DNA of 64,000 bases from Bryobacterales bacterium (GTDB taxonomy: Bacteria; Acidobacteriota; Terriglobia; Bryobacterales; Bryobacteraceae). Shown here in pieces: positions 45,250 through 54,038 of this stretch (the first letter of the stretch is position 1; each line of letters starts with the position of its first letter). Under the pieces are notes generated by a model. That model was not told where the DNA came from. It saw nothing but the letters and a program-made list of their open reading frames with translations, and searched no databases. The stretch is taken from assembly GCA_020851555.1 (NCBI GenBank), contig JADZCM010000002.1:1-64000 (forward strand), in the 5' to 3' direction. Position numbers and translations under genes: made by a program.

Positions 45250-45705
45250 CTAAGGTCCCTTCTTGCCCGGCGCTTCGGCTTCATCCACCGGCTGGGTCAC
45301 CATGTTCACCTTGATTTTAGCCTCTCCCAGCGTGCTGACCACCTGTGCCAGGGAGTCCCAGACGGTGGCCTTGTCGGCGCGGACGTAGACCTCCTGGCCG
45401 GCGCCGAACCGGGCCTTGACGGTCGAGGGCAGCTCGTTGATGTTCACCGGGTTCTCGTTCAGGTAGAGGCGGCCGTCGCGCGTGACGGTGATCACCGGGA
45501 GCTCCTTGGCGCTGTCCTGCACCTGCCGGACCTTGGGCACTTCCACCTCAAGCCCGAATTCCATGACGTGCGCCGTGAGCATGAAGATGATGAGCAGCAC
45601 CAGGACCACGTCCACCAGGGGCACGACGTTGATGTCGGACAGGGAGCCCGTTCCCCGGAACCGGCGTCCTCCCGGAGTTGCGCCGCTGTTGCTTGAGAAG
45701 GCCAT
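45250..45705 (-). CDS. tolR: TolR/ExbD-type proton-channel subunit
   Basis: 151 residues. One TM helix (about 24-43) with INVVPLVDVVLVLLIIFML, in which the Asp in PLVDVVLV is the proton-bearing residue of TolR/ExbD. The periplasmic domain (about 50-150) ends with YVRADKATVWDSLAQVVSTLGEAKI. Works with TolQ to energise TolA. Starts four bases behind the tolQ stop. Confidence 0.95.
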   Translation of the reverse strand: MAFSSNSGATPGGRRFRGTGSLSDINVVPLVDVVLVLLIIFMLTAHVMEFGLEVEVPKVRQVQDSAKELPVITVTRDGRLYLNENPVNINELPSTVKARFGAGQEVYVRADKATVWDSLAQVVSTLGEAKIKVNMVTQPVDEAEAPGKKGP

Positions 45706-45709
45706 CGGC

Positions 45710-46369
45710 TTACTCCTCGAAGTGCCGTTCCGTGAGGTTCATGAACTCCAGCGAGAAGTCCTCCATGCGGGCGCCCATCTCGCGGATGACGTATCCGAAG
45801 TAGTTGTAGAAGATGGCGGCCGGAATGGCCGCGGCCAGGCCGGCGGCGGTGGCCACCAGCGCTTCCGACATTCCCGGGGCCACCGCCCGAAGGCTGGCGC
45901 TGCCCGCGTGGCCGAGGGCGTTGAAAGAACTGATGATCCCCAGCACCGTGCCGAACAGCCCGATGAAGGGGCTTACCGAGGCCGTGGTCGCCAGCCAGCT
46001 CATGTGCCGCTCGAGCCTTGCCACTTCTTCCCCGATGCCGAGTTGAAGCGACCTCTCGACCGCAGCCTTGTTGGCGACCTTGCCGCGCATCCGCAACTGC
46101 CTGTCCAACTCCTCGAACCCGAACACCAGGACCCCGGTGAGCGGCGCCTGCCGGAAGCGCTTCCCCACGGCCACCGCCGCTTCCAGGCCGTTGGCGTCGC
46201 GGAAGCCGCGCAGAAAGCCGCTGTTGGCGTTTCGCGCCTGCCGGAACGAGTTCCACTTCGAGAAGATAATGGCCCAGGAAACAACCGAGAACACGAGAAG
46301 GAGCAACAGCACGGCGAAGGTCAGCGGCGAGGCTTCCTTCAGCAAATCCAACACGCTGATCTGACTCAC
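45710..46369 (-). CDS. tolQ: TolQ/ExbB-type proton-channel subunit
   Basis: 219 residues with three TM helices (about 18-38, 120-145, 155-182). GTVLGIISSFNALG and SEALVATAAGLAAAIPAAIFYNYF are the conserved helices of TolQ/ExbB. GTG 46369 is the start, with AAGGAG six bases upstream. First gene of tolQ-tolR-tolA/tonB-tolB-pal-cpoB-aroDE. It is divergent from recN with an 80-bp intergenic space. Confidence 0.95.
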   Translation of the reverse strand: MSQISVLDLLKEASPLTFAVLLLLLVFSVVSWAIIFSKWNSFRQARNANSGFLRGFRDANGLEAAVAVGKRFRQAPLTGVLVFGFEELDRQLRMRGKVANKAAVERSLQLGIGEEVARLERHMSWLATTASVSPFIGLFGTVLGIISSFNALGHAGSASLRAVAPGMSEALVATAAGLAAAIPAAIFYNYFGYVIREMGARMEDFSLEFMNLTERHFEE

Positions 46370-46435
46370 TCGGTCTCCTTTCCCAAACTATCCATGATAC
46401 ATTCTGAAGCCGCGGTGTCTGTGACGCTAAACTCG

Positions 46436-46441
46436 TATAAT
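46436..46441 (+). promoter_or_regulatory. recN -10 element
   Basis: A perfect TATAAT ending eight bases before ATG 46450, so transcription should start within a few bases of the ATG and the mRNA would be essentially leaderless. No clear -35 is seen at the expected place, and no LexA-type box was recognised. Confidence 0.5.
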
Positions 46442-46449
46442 CTCCTCGA

Positions 46450-48132
46450 ATGCTCGTCGACCTGGTGATCGAGAACTACGCCGTCATCGAGCGGCTGCGC
46501 GTGCGGTTTCACCCCGGCCTGAACCTGCTGACCGGCGAGACCGGCAGCGGCAAGTCAATCGTGGCCGACGCACTGGGGCTGTTGCTGGGAAGCCGCGCCT
46601 CGCCCGAGATGGTGCGCAGCGGCGCCGGGCGCGCCCGCGTCTCCGGGTTGTTCGCCCTGCCCGCCGCCCCCGCGGTAACGGCGCTGATCGAGACCGCCGG
46701 CCTGGAAACCGAAGACGGCGAACTGCTGATCGAACGCGAGATCTTCGCCGGAGGCAAGTCGCGCGCCTTCGCCGCCAGCCGCCCCGTCACCGCCGCCCTG
46801 CTTCGCGATTTGGGCCGGCACCTCGGCGACATACACGGGCAGCACGAACAGCAGCGGCTTTTCGAGAGGGACGCCCAACTCGAGATTCTCGACTCTTTCG
46901 CCGGCGCGGGCGGGCTGCTGGAGGAGGTGCGCGAGGCGTGGCGCGGCTGGCGCGCGTGCCGCCGGGAGTTGGACGAACTCGAGCACAGCGAGCGGGAGAG
47001 GGTCCGCATGGCGGACCTGTGGAGCTTCCAGCGGCGGGAGATCGAAGAGGCTGCGCCGGCGCCCGGCGAGGACGAAGCGCTGGAGGCCGAGCGGCGCCGC
47101 TTGCAGAACTTCGCGCGCATCCAGGAGGCCGCCGCCGGAGCCTACCAGGCGCTCTACGAGTCCCCCGAATCGGCCCTGGCCGCGCTGCGCTCGGCGTCCC
47201 GGCGGCTGGAGGATCTCGCCCGGGTGGATCCCGTGCTGGCCGCCCTGGCCGAAAGCCTCAAGCCCGCTGAGTTCGCGGTCCAGGAGACCTCCATCGCGTT
47301 GCGCGACTACCTTTCGCGGCTGGAGTCCGATCCCGGCCGCCTGGAGGAGATCGAAGCGCGCCTCGCGGTGCTGGAGAAGCTCAAGCGCAAGTACGGCCCC
47401 GGCCTGGAGCGGGTGGCCGCCTACCTGGAGGAGGTGCGCGGGCACCTCGATGCCGTCGAGAGCGCGGACCAGCGGCGCGCCGGACTTTCCCGGCGGCTGG
47501 CGGAGCTCTCCGCCGCCTACGAGGCCCGGGCGGGCCGTCTCAGCCGGCTGCGAAAGGATGCCGCGCGGGAACTGTCCCGGAAGGTCGAGGAAGAACTGGC
47601 GGCGCTGGCGATGGAACGGACGGTCTTTCGCGCCGAGCTCACAGCGGCGCCCTGGTCCGAGCACGGCAACGACGAAGTTCGTTTCCTGGTCTCTCCCAAC
47701 CCCGGCGAGGAACCCAAGCCGCTGGAGAAGGTGGCGTCGGGCGGCGAGATTTCCCGCATCGCGCTGGCGCTGAAGACCTGCGCGGCGGTTCCGGGCAGAG
47801 GCGCGGGTCAGACAGTTCCGCGGACGCTGGTCTTCGACGAGGTAGACGCCGGCATCGGCGGGCGCGCCGCCGAGGTGGTAGGACGCAGGTTGAAGCAGCT
47901 TGCCGCGGCCGACCAGGTGCTCTGCGTCACGCACCTGCCGCAGATCGCCGGCTTCGCGGATCATCATTACTACGTCGAGAAGAAGGAATCGGGCGGCCGC
48001 GCCTCCGCCGCCGTCATTGAACTTCAGGGGGAGGCGCGCACCCGCGAGATCGGCCGCATGTTGAGCGGCGAGAAGGTCACCCCCGAGGCGCTGAAGCACG
48101 CCGAGAAACTGATCCGCATGTCCGCTCGCTGA
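46450..48132 (+). CDS. recN: DNA repair protein RecN
   Basis: 560 residues of the SMC-like ABC ATPase. Walker A GETGSGKS (29-36), long antiparallel coiled coil (about 150-380) containing IHGQHEQQRLFERDAQLEILD near 136, ABC signature VASGGEISRIALAL near 423 and Walker B TLVFDEVDAGIGGRAAEVVG near 455. It helps in double-strand break repair by tethering DNA ends. Start ATG 46450 has no leader room for a ribosome site. Divergent from tolQ. Confidence 0.97.
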   Translation: MLVDLVIENYAVIERLRVRFHPGLNLLTGETGSGKSIVADALGLLLGSRASPEMVRSGAGRARVSGLFALPAAPAVTALIETAGLETEDGELLIEREIFAGGKSRAFAASRPVTAALLRDLGRHLGDIHGQHEQQRLFERDAQLEILDSFAGAGGLLEEVREAWRGWRACRRELDELEHSERERVRMADLWSFQRREIEEAAPAPGEDEALEAERRRLQNFARIQEAAAGAYQALYESPESALAALRSASRRLEDLARVDPVLAALAESLKPAEFAVQETSIALRDYLSRLESDPGRLEEIEARLAVLEKLKRKYGPGLERVAAYLEEVRGHLDAVESADQRRAGLSRRLAELSAAYEARAGRLSRLRKDAARELSRKVEEELAALAMERTVFRAELTAAPWSEHGNDEVRFLVSPNPGEEPKPLEKVASGGEISRIALALKTCAAVPGRGAGQTVPRTLVFDEVDAGIGGRAAEVVGRRLKQLAAADQVLCVTHLPQIAGFADHHYYVEKKESGGRASAAVIELQGEARTREIGRMLSGEKVTPEALKHAEKLIRMSAR

Positions 48133-48135
48133 CGC

Positions 48136-48171
48136 CCGCGGTTCGGTGCGGGACAGCGCACCGGACCGCGG
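48136..48171 (+). terminator. strong intergenic hairpin after recN
   Basis: Two 15-base arms (48136-48150 and 48157-48171) pair with only one G-U step around a 6-base loop, immediately after the recN stop and 21 bases before the OPT gene start. There is no T run, so it may be a Rho-type end, an attenuator or an mRNA boundary structure. Confidence 0.5.
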
Positions 48172-48192
48172 CCGTAAGGAAGCGGGCAGCTT

Positions 48193-50196
48193 ATGCTCGA
48201 AACCAGCCCAACCCATTCGCTACCTGACAACGCCTACACGCCGTTACCCCCCGGGACCTCCTATGAGCCCGTCGTCGGCGCAGCGGCGCGCCTGCCGGAA
48301 CTGACCTGGCGCTCCGTGCTGTGGGGCGTGTTCTTCTGCGTCGTGTTCACCGTGGCCTCGGCCTACTCCGGCCTCAAGGTCGGGCAGGTGATGGAAGCGG
48401 CCATCCCCATCTCGATACTGGCGATCGGGCTGGCGCGCGTGTACCGGCGGCGCAGCACGCTGCTGGAAAACGTGATTGTCACGGGAATCGGGGGTGCGTC
48501 CGGCTCGGTGGTGGCCGGCGCCATCTTCACCTTACCGGCGCTGTACATGCTGGAACTCGATCCCCACCCCGTGCAGACCGTGTTCATCTGTCTGGCCGGC
48601 GGCTGCCTGGGCGTGCTGTTTCTCATTCCGTTGCGCCGCTACTTCGTTCGCGACATGCACGGGAAGCTTCCGTACCCCGAAGCCACGGCCATCACGGAGG
48701 TGCTCATCACCGGGGAGAAGGGCGGCTCTCAGGCCCGGTTGCTCCTGGAGGCCACGGCGCTGGCGGGCGTCTACGACTTTTTCGTCACCACCTTCCAGGT
48801 GTGGAGGGAGTATCTCGACTTCCAGTTTGTGCCGGCGGTGCACACGCTGGCCGAACGCGCCAAGATCGCCTTTCGCTTCGACGCCATCAGCTTCATCCTG
48901 GGGCTCGGCTACGTCATAGGGTTGCGCAGTTCCCTGATCCTCTGCGCCGGCGGCTTCCTGTCCAACTTCGTTCTGGTGCCTTTGATCTGGATGATCGGCA
49001 GCCACGTCTCCAGCGCGGTGTATCCGGCGGCGGTTCCCATCGGCGGGATGCAGGCCGCGGAGATCTTCCGCTCCTACGTCCGGTTCATCGGCGTGGGGGC
49101 GATCGCCACGGCGGGCATCTTCGGCATCCTGAAGTCGCTGCGCATCGTGGCCGGGTCTTTCTCCATCGCGGCCCATACTTTTCATCGCGGAGAAGACGGC
49201 GGCCTGGAGCGCACGGATCGCGACATTACGATGGTGTCGCTCCTGCTGGGCGTGGTCCTCAGCGCTCTCGGCATTGCCGCGTTCCTGGGCAGCCTGACCC
49301 CGTCGCTGCCGGTCATCGCGGCCGGCCTGCTGATGACGCTGGTGTTCGCGTTCTTCTTCACCTCGGTCGCCGCCAATGCCATCGCCACCGTGGCCCGCAA
49401 TCCGGTCTCGGGGATGACCATGCTGACGATCATCATTTCGTCCGTGGTTCTGTTGAGATTCGGGCTCTCCGGATCCACGGGCATGTTCTTCGTCCTGGCC
49501 ATCGCCGGCATGGTCTGCACGGCCCTGGCCGTTTCCGGCCAGACCATTACCGACTTGAAGGCCGGTTACTGGCTCGGCTCCACGCCGTCGGCCCAGGAGA
49601 AGGTCAAGTTCCTGGGCGTCATCGCCGCCGCCGTGGCCTCCGGGCTGACCATCGTGCTTCTGGCGCGGGCCTTTCAGCTTGGGGACTCGGTGGCCGGCGA
49701 CCCCCGCGCCGTGCTCCCCTCTCCGCAGGCCGCCATCATGAAGGCGCTGGTGGAGGGCTTCATGAGCCGGCAGCCGGTGGCAGTCGTGCTGTTCGGCGTG
49801 GGCGGGGTGATTGCGCTCATCATGGAGATGCTCGGCGCGCCCGCGCTGATCTTCGCGCTCGGCATGTACCTGCCGCTGGAACTGAACACCCCGGCGCTGG
49901 CCGGGGGATTCCTGGCGCACTTCCTGGGGAAGCGCGCCGAGAGGGCGGGAGCCGGGCGCGGCCGCCTCATCCGGGAGCGCGGAGTCATCATCGCCTCCGG
50001 GCTGATGGCCGGCGGAGCGCTGGGAGGCGTTCTGGGGGCGTCCTTCCGCCTGATTCCGGGCTTTTCGGAAAGCTGGATCAAAACGCCTTTCTTCGACTAC
50101 GATCCTGTTTCGCAACTGGTCTCCGCCGGAGTCTTCACCTGCTTCTGTCTGTACCTTTGGATTCGCTCGCAGCGGGGCGCAAGGAGCGCGTCATGA
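48193..50196 (+). CDS. OPT-family oligopeptide transporter
   Basis: 667 residues with about 15 TM helices. AYSGLKVGQVMEAAIPISI near 56 and KLPYPEATAITEVLITGEKG near 157 (with DMHGK before it) are the signatures of bacterial OPT proteins. These carriers bring in peptides or metal chelates with protons. AAGGAAG precedes ATG 48193. The stop overlaps the start of the next gene (ATGA), which encodes a peptidase-like protein, so uptake and hydrolysis of peptides are probably coupled. Confidence 0.93.
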   Translation: MLETSPTHSLPDNAYTPLPPGTSYEPVVGAAARLPELTWRSVLWGVFFCVVFTVASAYSGLKVGQVMEAAIPISILAIGLARVYRRRSTLLENVIVTGIGGASGSVVAGAIFTLPALYMLELDPHPVQTVFICLAGGCLGVLFLIPLRRYFVRDMHGKLPYPEATAITEVLITGEKGGSQARLLLEATALAGVYDFFVTTFQVWREYLDFQFVPAVHTLAERAKIAFRFDAISFILGLGYVIGLRSSLILCAGGFLSNFVLVPLIWMIGSHVSSAVYPAAVPIGGMQAAEIFRSYVRFIGVGAIATAGIFGILKSLRIVAGSFSIAAHTFHRGEDGGLERTDRDITMVSLLLGVVLSALGIAAFLGSLTPSLPVIAAGLLMTLVFAFFFTSVAANAIATVARNPVSGMTMLTIIISSVVLLRFGLSGSTGMFFVLAIAGMVCTALAVSGQTITDLKAGYWLGSTPSAQEKVKFLGVIAAAVASGLTIVLLARAFQLGDSVAGDPRAVLPSPQAAIMKALVEGFMSRQPVAVVLFGVGGVIALIMEMLGAPALIFALGMYLPLELNTPALAGGFLAHFLGKRAERAGAGRGRLIRERGVIIASGLMAGGALGGVLGASFRLIPGFSESWIKTPFFDYDPVSQLVSAGVFTCFCLYLWIRSQRGARSAS

Positions 50197-51512
50197 GTGT
50201 CCGCTATGAAGAGTTGATTGGAACCGCGGTGCTGGGCATTGACACCTTGTGGGGGGGCGACGTGATGTGTCCCTCGGGGACGGGCCGCTTCATCGCCGAT
50301 TCCTGGTTCTCCGATGAGCCGCTTCCCCCCGCCTACACGCATCCCGCCGCGGCCAGGGTGCGGGAGACCGGCGGCGTGGGCGCGAAGCAGCCGGACCGGG
50401 AGGCGCTCAGCGCCTACCTCGGCGCCGTTGACGTGCGCGGGGCGATCAATGCTCTGGCCGGCGCGGACAGCGGCTACTTGGCCAACCTCGCTTTGTGCCT
50501 TCAGGTGATGTGGGACCTCGCCATGGAGTTACTGGGCGGGGGAGAGCCGATACCCTACGAACGATGCGTTCTGGCCTCCACCGGCGCGCCGCCGGCTCCT
50601 TCCCAGCCTGCCGGCAAGCGGGAGCGGGTGGCCGGGTTGCTGGCGGCCAGGGGCCACCCATCGAGGAACTCCGGGGAACTGCTGGCCGCTGTGGACGCGT
50701 GGCGGCGCGAACGCCTCGTGCCGATGGCCTCAGTCCGCGCCTTGGGGGACGCGTTCATCGCCCGCTACGACCGGCTGAGCGCCGTGAACCTCGTGCCCTA
50801 CCTGCCGCACGAGCTTCACGAGGTGCCGCGCGCCAACATCCGTTTCCTGCCGATCGAGGGGGCGTGGTTTTCCGGGTCGATGAACTACCTGGGCCGCGCG
50901 CGGCGGGCGGACGGTACTCCGGAGTACGAGGCCACCTATGAGATCAACGCTTCCCTGGAGATCTCGGTGCCCGAGTTCGAACAGCTCGTCAGCCACGAGG
51001 TGGTTCCCGGCCACGTCACCACTTTCGCCTGGTTGCAGAATCTCTACGTGCGCGGCCGCGCCGGTTTTGAAGCCACGGTTCTCACCATGAACACGCGCGG
51101 CGCGGCGCTCTCCGAGGGCATCGCCAACAATGCCATTCTCATGGCCCACGGCGTAACCGAGGCGGACCAATTACCTGACGAAGATCTTCGCATCGGCCTG
51201 CTCCTGGCTCTGCTCCAGGATGATGCGAAGAACCAGTCCTCTTACCTCACCTGGAAGGAGGGCGCGCCGGAAGCGGAGGTCGCCTCCGTCCTGCGCCAGG
51301 ACTACCTGGTGACGGAGGAACGCGCCCGCAAACTCTCCGGCGCCTGGGGGCGGCATCCCCTGCTCGGGCGCATGTACCTGCCGGCCTACCGCGCCGGAAC
51401 CGAACTGGTGGCGGACTTGCGCCGCCGTTATCCGGCGGACCGCATCCTGCCGGTGCTCTACGGCTGCTCCGGACTCGTGGACGTTGCCACCGTAACCGAA
51501 GCGCTGGAGTGA
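50193..51512 (+). CDS. DUF885-like metallopeptidase
   Basis: 439 residues from ATG 50193, overlapping the OPT stop. The zinc motif HEVVPGH (268-274) matches the HExxPGH of DUF885 proteins, and Glu308 in ALSEGIANNA stands where DUF885 has EGWA, the third ligand. No signal peptide or TM helix, so it should act in the cytoplasm on imported peptides. A long open frame reaches back into the OPT gene, but only sequence from 50193 is protein-like. The gene is longer-range similar to M32/DUF885, and the exact peptidase clan is not certain. Confidence 0.75.
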   Translation: MSVRYEELIGTAVLGIDTLWGGDVMCPSGTGRFIADSWFSDEPLPPAYTHPAAARVRETGGVGAKQPDREALSAYLGAVDVRGAINALAGADSGYLANLALCLQVMWDLAMELLGGGEPIPYERCVLASTGAPPAPSQPAGKRERVAGLLAARGHPSRNSGELLAAVDAWRRERLVPMASVRALGDAFIARYDRLSAVNLVPYLPHELHEVPRANIRFLPIEGAWFSGSMNYLGRARRADGTPEYEATYEINASLEISVPEFEQLVSHEVVPGHVTTFAWLQNLYVRGRAGFEATVLTMNTRGAALSEGIANNAILMAHGVTEADQLPDEDLRIGLLLALLQDDAKNQSSYLTWKEGAPEAEVASVLRQDYLVTEERARKLSGAWGRHPLLGRMYLPAYRAGTELVADLRRRYPADRILPVLYGCSGLVDVATVTEALE

Positions 51513-51747
51513 AGTCCGGGTCCGGCGGGCGCGGATCGAAAGAAGGCGAAGCCATGGGCCAGGCCGCCGATCCCCCGTGGCGAAGCGCCCTCAATCCTGC
51601 ACCGGAAGCCGTGGACGTCAGAGGCGAATGAACCGGCGGCGAGCATTCAACGGCTGTTGAGACAGCCTTTGCAGCAATACCGCACCGCATTGCCCGGCCG
51701 CCGCCGTTCCGCTAAGATGGGGGCTTGTTCCTGTAGGCAACCACCCT
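51513..51747. promoter_or_regulatory. intergenic space with candidate nuoM promoter
   Basis: A 235-bp gene-free stretch. TTGCCC at 51690-51695 and TAAGAT at 51713-51718 with 17 bp between them are a moderate promoter match (each four of six), placing the start near 51725 and a leader of about 23 nt. Nothing else is evident. Confidence 0.35.
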
Positions 51748-53277
51748 ATGGATCACATCCTCTCGATAGTTCTGTTCACGCCGCTGGTTGGTTTCCTGGC
51801 CCTGCTGTTCATCCCCTCCTCCAAGCCGGCCGCCATCAAGCTCTGGGCGAACATCGCCGGTTTCGCCGGCTTCCTGGTCTGCCTGCCGCTGGTCTTCGCG
51901 TTTGACCGGTCCCGGGATTTTCAGTTCGCCGAGAAGGTTCCCTGGATTCCTTCCATCGGCGCCTCCTACAACCTGGCCATCGACGGGTACGCGCTGCTGC
52001 TGGTGGTGCTGACGGGACTGCTCGGTTTCCTCTCCATTCTGGCGAGTTGGGCAGCCATCGAGACCCGGCTCAAGGAGTACTACGGCTGCTTCCTCCTGCT
52101 TCAGGTCGGGATGATGGGCGTCTTCATGGCGCGCGACTTCCTGTTGTTCTTCGTCTTCTGGGAACTGGTGCTGGTGCCGATGTACTTCATCATCGCCATC
52201 TGGGGAGGCGAACGGCGCGTTTATGCCGCCATTAAGTTCATCATTTATACGCTGGTCGGTTCGGTGCTGATGCTGCTCGGCATCCTGGCGCTTTACTACG
52301 AGCACTTCCGGCAATTCCAGGTGCGTTCCTTCGACGTCGCACAACTGATGAACACGCAGCTCGACCCGAACCTCCAGTGGTGGATCTTCTGGGCCTTTTT
52401 TGTGGGCTTTGCCGTGAAGGTGCCCATGTTCCCCCTGCATACCTGGCTTCCGGACGCGCATACCGAGGCGCCCACGGCGGGCTCCGTCATTCTGGCCAGC
52501 ATCCTGCTGAAGATGGGAACCTACGGCTTCCTTCGCTTCTCGCTCCCGTTGCTGCCCGACGCGGCCAAGAACCCCACCGTCATCCAGGTCATGGCGGTGC
52601 TCTCCATTATCGCCATCGTCTACGGGGCGCTTGTCTGCCTGATGCAGAAGGACTGGAAGAAGCTCATCGCTTACTCCTCGGTGAGCCACCTGGGTTTCTG
52701 CACGTTGGGGATCTTCGCGCTCAATCCCGCCGGCATCGCCGGAAGCATGCTCCAGCAGATCAACCACGGGATCTCCACAGGCATGCTCTTCCTGATCGTG
52801 GGCGTGGTCTACGAACGCCGGCATACCCGGGAGATCGCCGAGTACGGCGGCCTCTTGCGCTCCATGCCCATCTTCACCATCGTGTTTCTGATTGCCGCGT
52901 TGAGTTCCATGGGCATGCCGCCGCTCAACGGCTTCATCGGCGAGATCACCATTCTGAAAGGCGCCTACCAGGTCTCCCTCTGGTGGGCTGGAGCGGTGGT
53001 CCTGGGAATCGCCCTGGGCGCCGCCTACCTCATCTGGCTGTTCCAGCGGACCATGCTGGGAGAAGTGAGCGAAAAGAACGCCGCCTTGAAGGATCTGAAC
53101 GCCCGCGAGATCGCGGTCTTCGCGCCGCTCCTGCTGCTGGCGCTCTGGATCGGGGTCTATCCCAAGCCGTTTTTCCAGGTGATGGATCGCTCGGTGACCC
53201 AGATCGTGGAACTCGTGCAGCCCGGCGCCCACGCCGGGCAAATGGTTCCCAATCGCCTGGCCTCGCTCCAGCGTTGA
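51748..53277 (+). CDS. nuoM: NADH-quinone oxidoreductase subunit M
   Basis: 509 residues, 14 TM helices, of the Mrp-antiporter-like subunits of complex I. The channel Glu is in FFVFWELVLVPMYF near 137, the channel Lys in GFAVKVPMFPLHTWLPDAHTEAP near 218, and the discontinuous-helix motif LIAYSSVSHLGFCTLG near 307; a late helix carries IGVYPKPFFQVM. No other nuo gene is adjacent, whereas nuoM normally lies between nuoL and nuoN. It may still assemble with complex I encoded elsewhere. Convergent with the ABC ATPase gene by nine bases. Confidence 0.93.
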   Translation: MDHILSIVLFTPLVGFLALLFIPSSKPAAIKLWANIAGFAGFLVCLPLVFAFDRSRDFQFAEKVPWIPSIGASYNLAIDGYALLLVVLTGLLGFLSILASWAAIETRLKEYYGCFLLLQVGMMGVFMARDFLLFFVFWELVLVPMYFIIAIWGGERRVYAAIKFIIYTLVGSVLMLLGILALYYEHFRQFQVRSFDVAQLMNTQLDPNLQWWIFWAFFVGFAVKVPMFPLHTWLPDAHTEAPTAGSVILASILLKMGTYGFLRFSLPLLPDAAKNPTVIQVMAVLSIIAIVYGALVCLMQKDWKKLIAYSSVSHLGFCTLGIFALNPAGIAGSMLQQINHGISTGMLFLIVGVVYERRHTREIAEYGGLLRSMPIFTIVFLIAALSSMGMPPLNGFIGEITILKGAYQVSLWWAGAVVLGIALGAAYLIWLFQRTMLGEVSEKNAALKDLNAREIAVFAPLLLLALWIGVYPKPFFQVMDRSVTQIVELVQPGAHAGQMVPNRLASLQR

Positions 53278-53286
53278 GCCGCGGCG

Positions 53287-54021
53287 TTACTTAATCCGTT
53301 CGTCGCGCTCGACCTTGCCGTCGCGGATGTTGATCACGCGGTGCGCGTACATGGCGATATCGTGCTCATGCGTGACCAAAACGATGGTGTTGCCTTGCTG
53401 GAAGAGGCGGTCGAACAGCCCCATGATCTCGTTTCCGGTGGCCGAGTCCAGGTTGCCGGTGGGCTCGTCGGCGAGCAGGATCGAGGGGTTGTTGACCAGA
53501 GCGCGGGCGACCGCGACGCGCTGGCGCTGTCCGCCCGATAACTCGCTCGGCTTGTGGTGCATGCGGTCTTCCAGGTCCACCATGCGGAGGGCCTGAACGG
53601 CGCGCTCGGCGCGCACGTCCGACGGGATCCCTCCGTAGATCAGGGGCAGTTCCACGTTGTGCAGCGCCGTGGCGCGCGGCAGCAGGTTGAAGGTCTGGAA
53701 GACGAAGCCGATCTCCTTGTTCCGGATGCGGGCCAGTTCATCGTCGGTCAGGTCGCTCACCAGGTGCCCGTTGATGTAATACTCGCCGCTCGTCGCCGTA
53801 TCCAGGCAGCCGATCAGGTTCATCAGGGTGGACTTGCCTGAGCCCGAAGGACCCATGATGGCCACGTACTCTCCGCGCCGTATGGTGACGTCGACTCCGG
53901 AGACCGCATGAATTTCCTGGTCGCCCATGATGTAGGTCTTCCAGAGATTGTGCGTCTGGATGACGATTCCGTCCCGCCTCAACTGCTCGCCGCGCTGGGT
54001 TATCTCGGCTGTCTTTGCCAT
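53287..54021 (-). CDS. MacB/LolD-type ABC ATPase
   Basis: 244 residues. Walker [10 protein letters not shown] (57-65), [16 protein letters not shown] near 155, Walker [12 protein letters not shown] near 180, H-loop [25 protein letters not shown] and [19 protein letters not shown] are typical of the MacB/LolD/FtsE-like group. It is 17 bp behind the adaptor gene. The permease of the system is not next to it; nuoM lies downstream on the other strand. Confidence 0.93.
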   Translation of the reverse strand: MAKTAEITQRGEQLRRDGIVIQTHNLWKTYIMGDQEIHAVSGVDVTIRRGEYVAIMGPSGSGKSTLMNLIGCLDTATSGEYYINGHLVSDLTDDELARIRNKEIGFVFQTFNLLPRATALHNVELPLIYGGIPSDVRAERAVQALRMVDLEDRMHHKPSELSGGQRQRVAVARALVNNPSILLADEPTGNLDSATGNEIMGLFDRLFQQGNTIVLVTHEHDIAMYAHRVINIRDGKVERDERIK

Positions 54022-54038
54022 GTCTCGCTCTCGATTAA

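Noticed and set aside
48321..50192. Upstream extension of the peptidase frame through the OPT gene
   Set aside because: Before ATG 50193 the frame is only an off-frame reading of the transporter, with low-complexity Arg/Gly sequence; the overlapping ATGA fits the real start.
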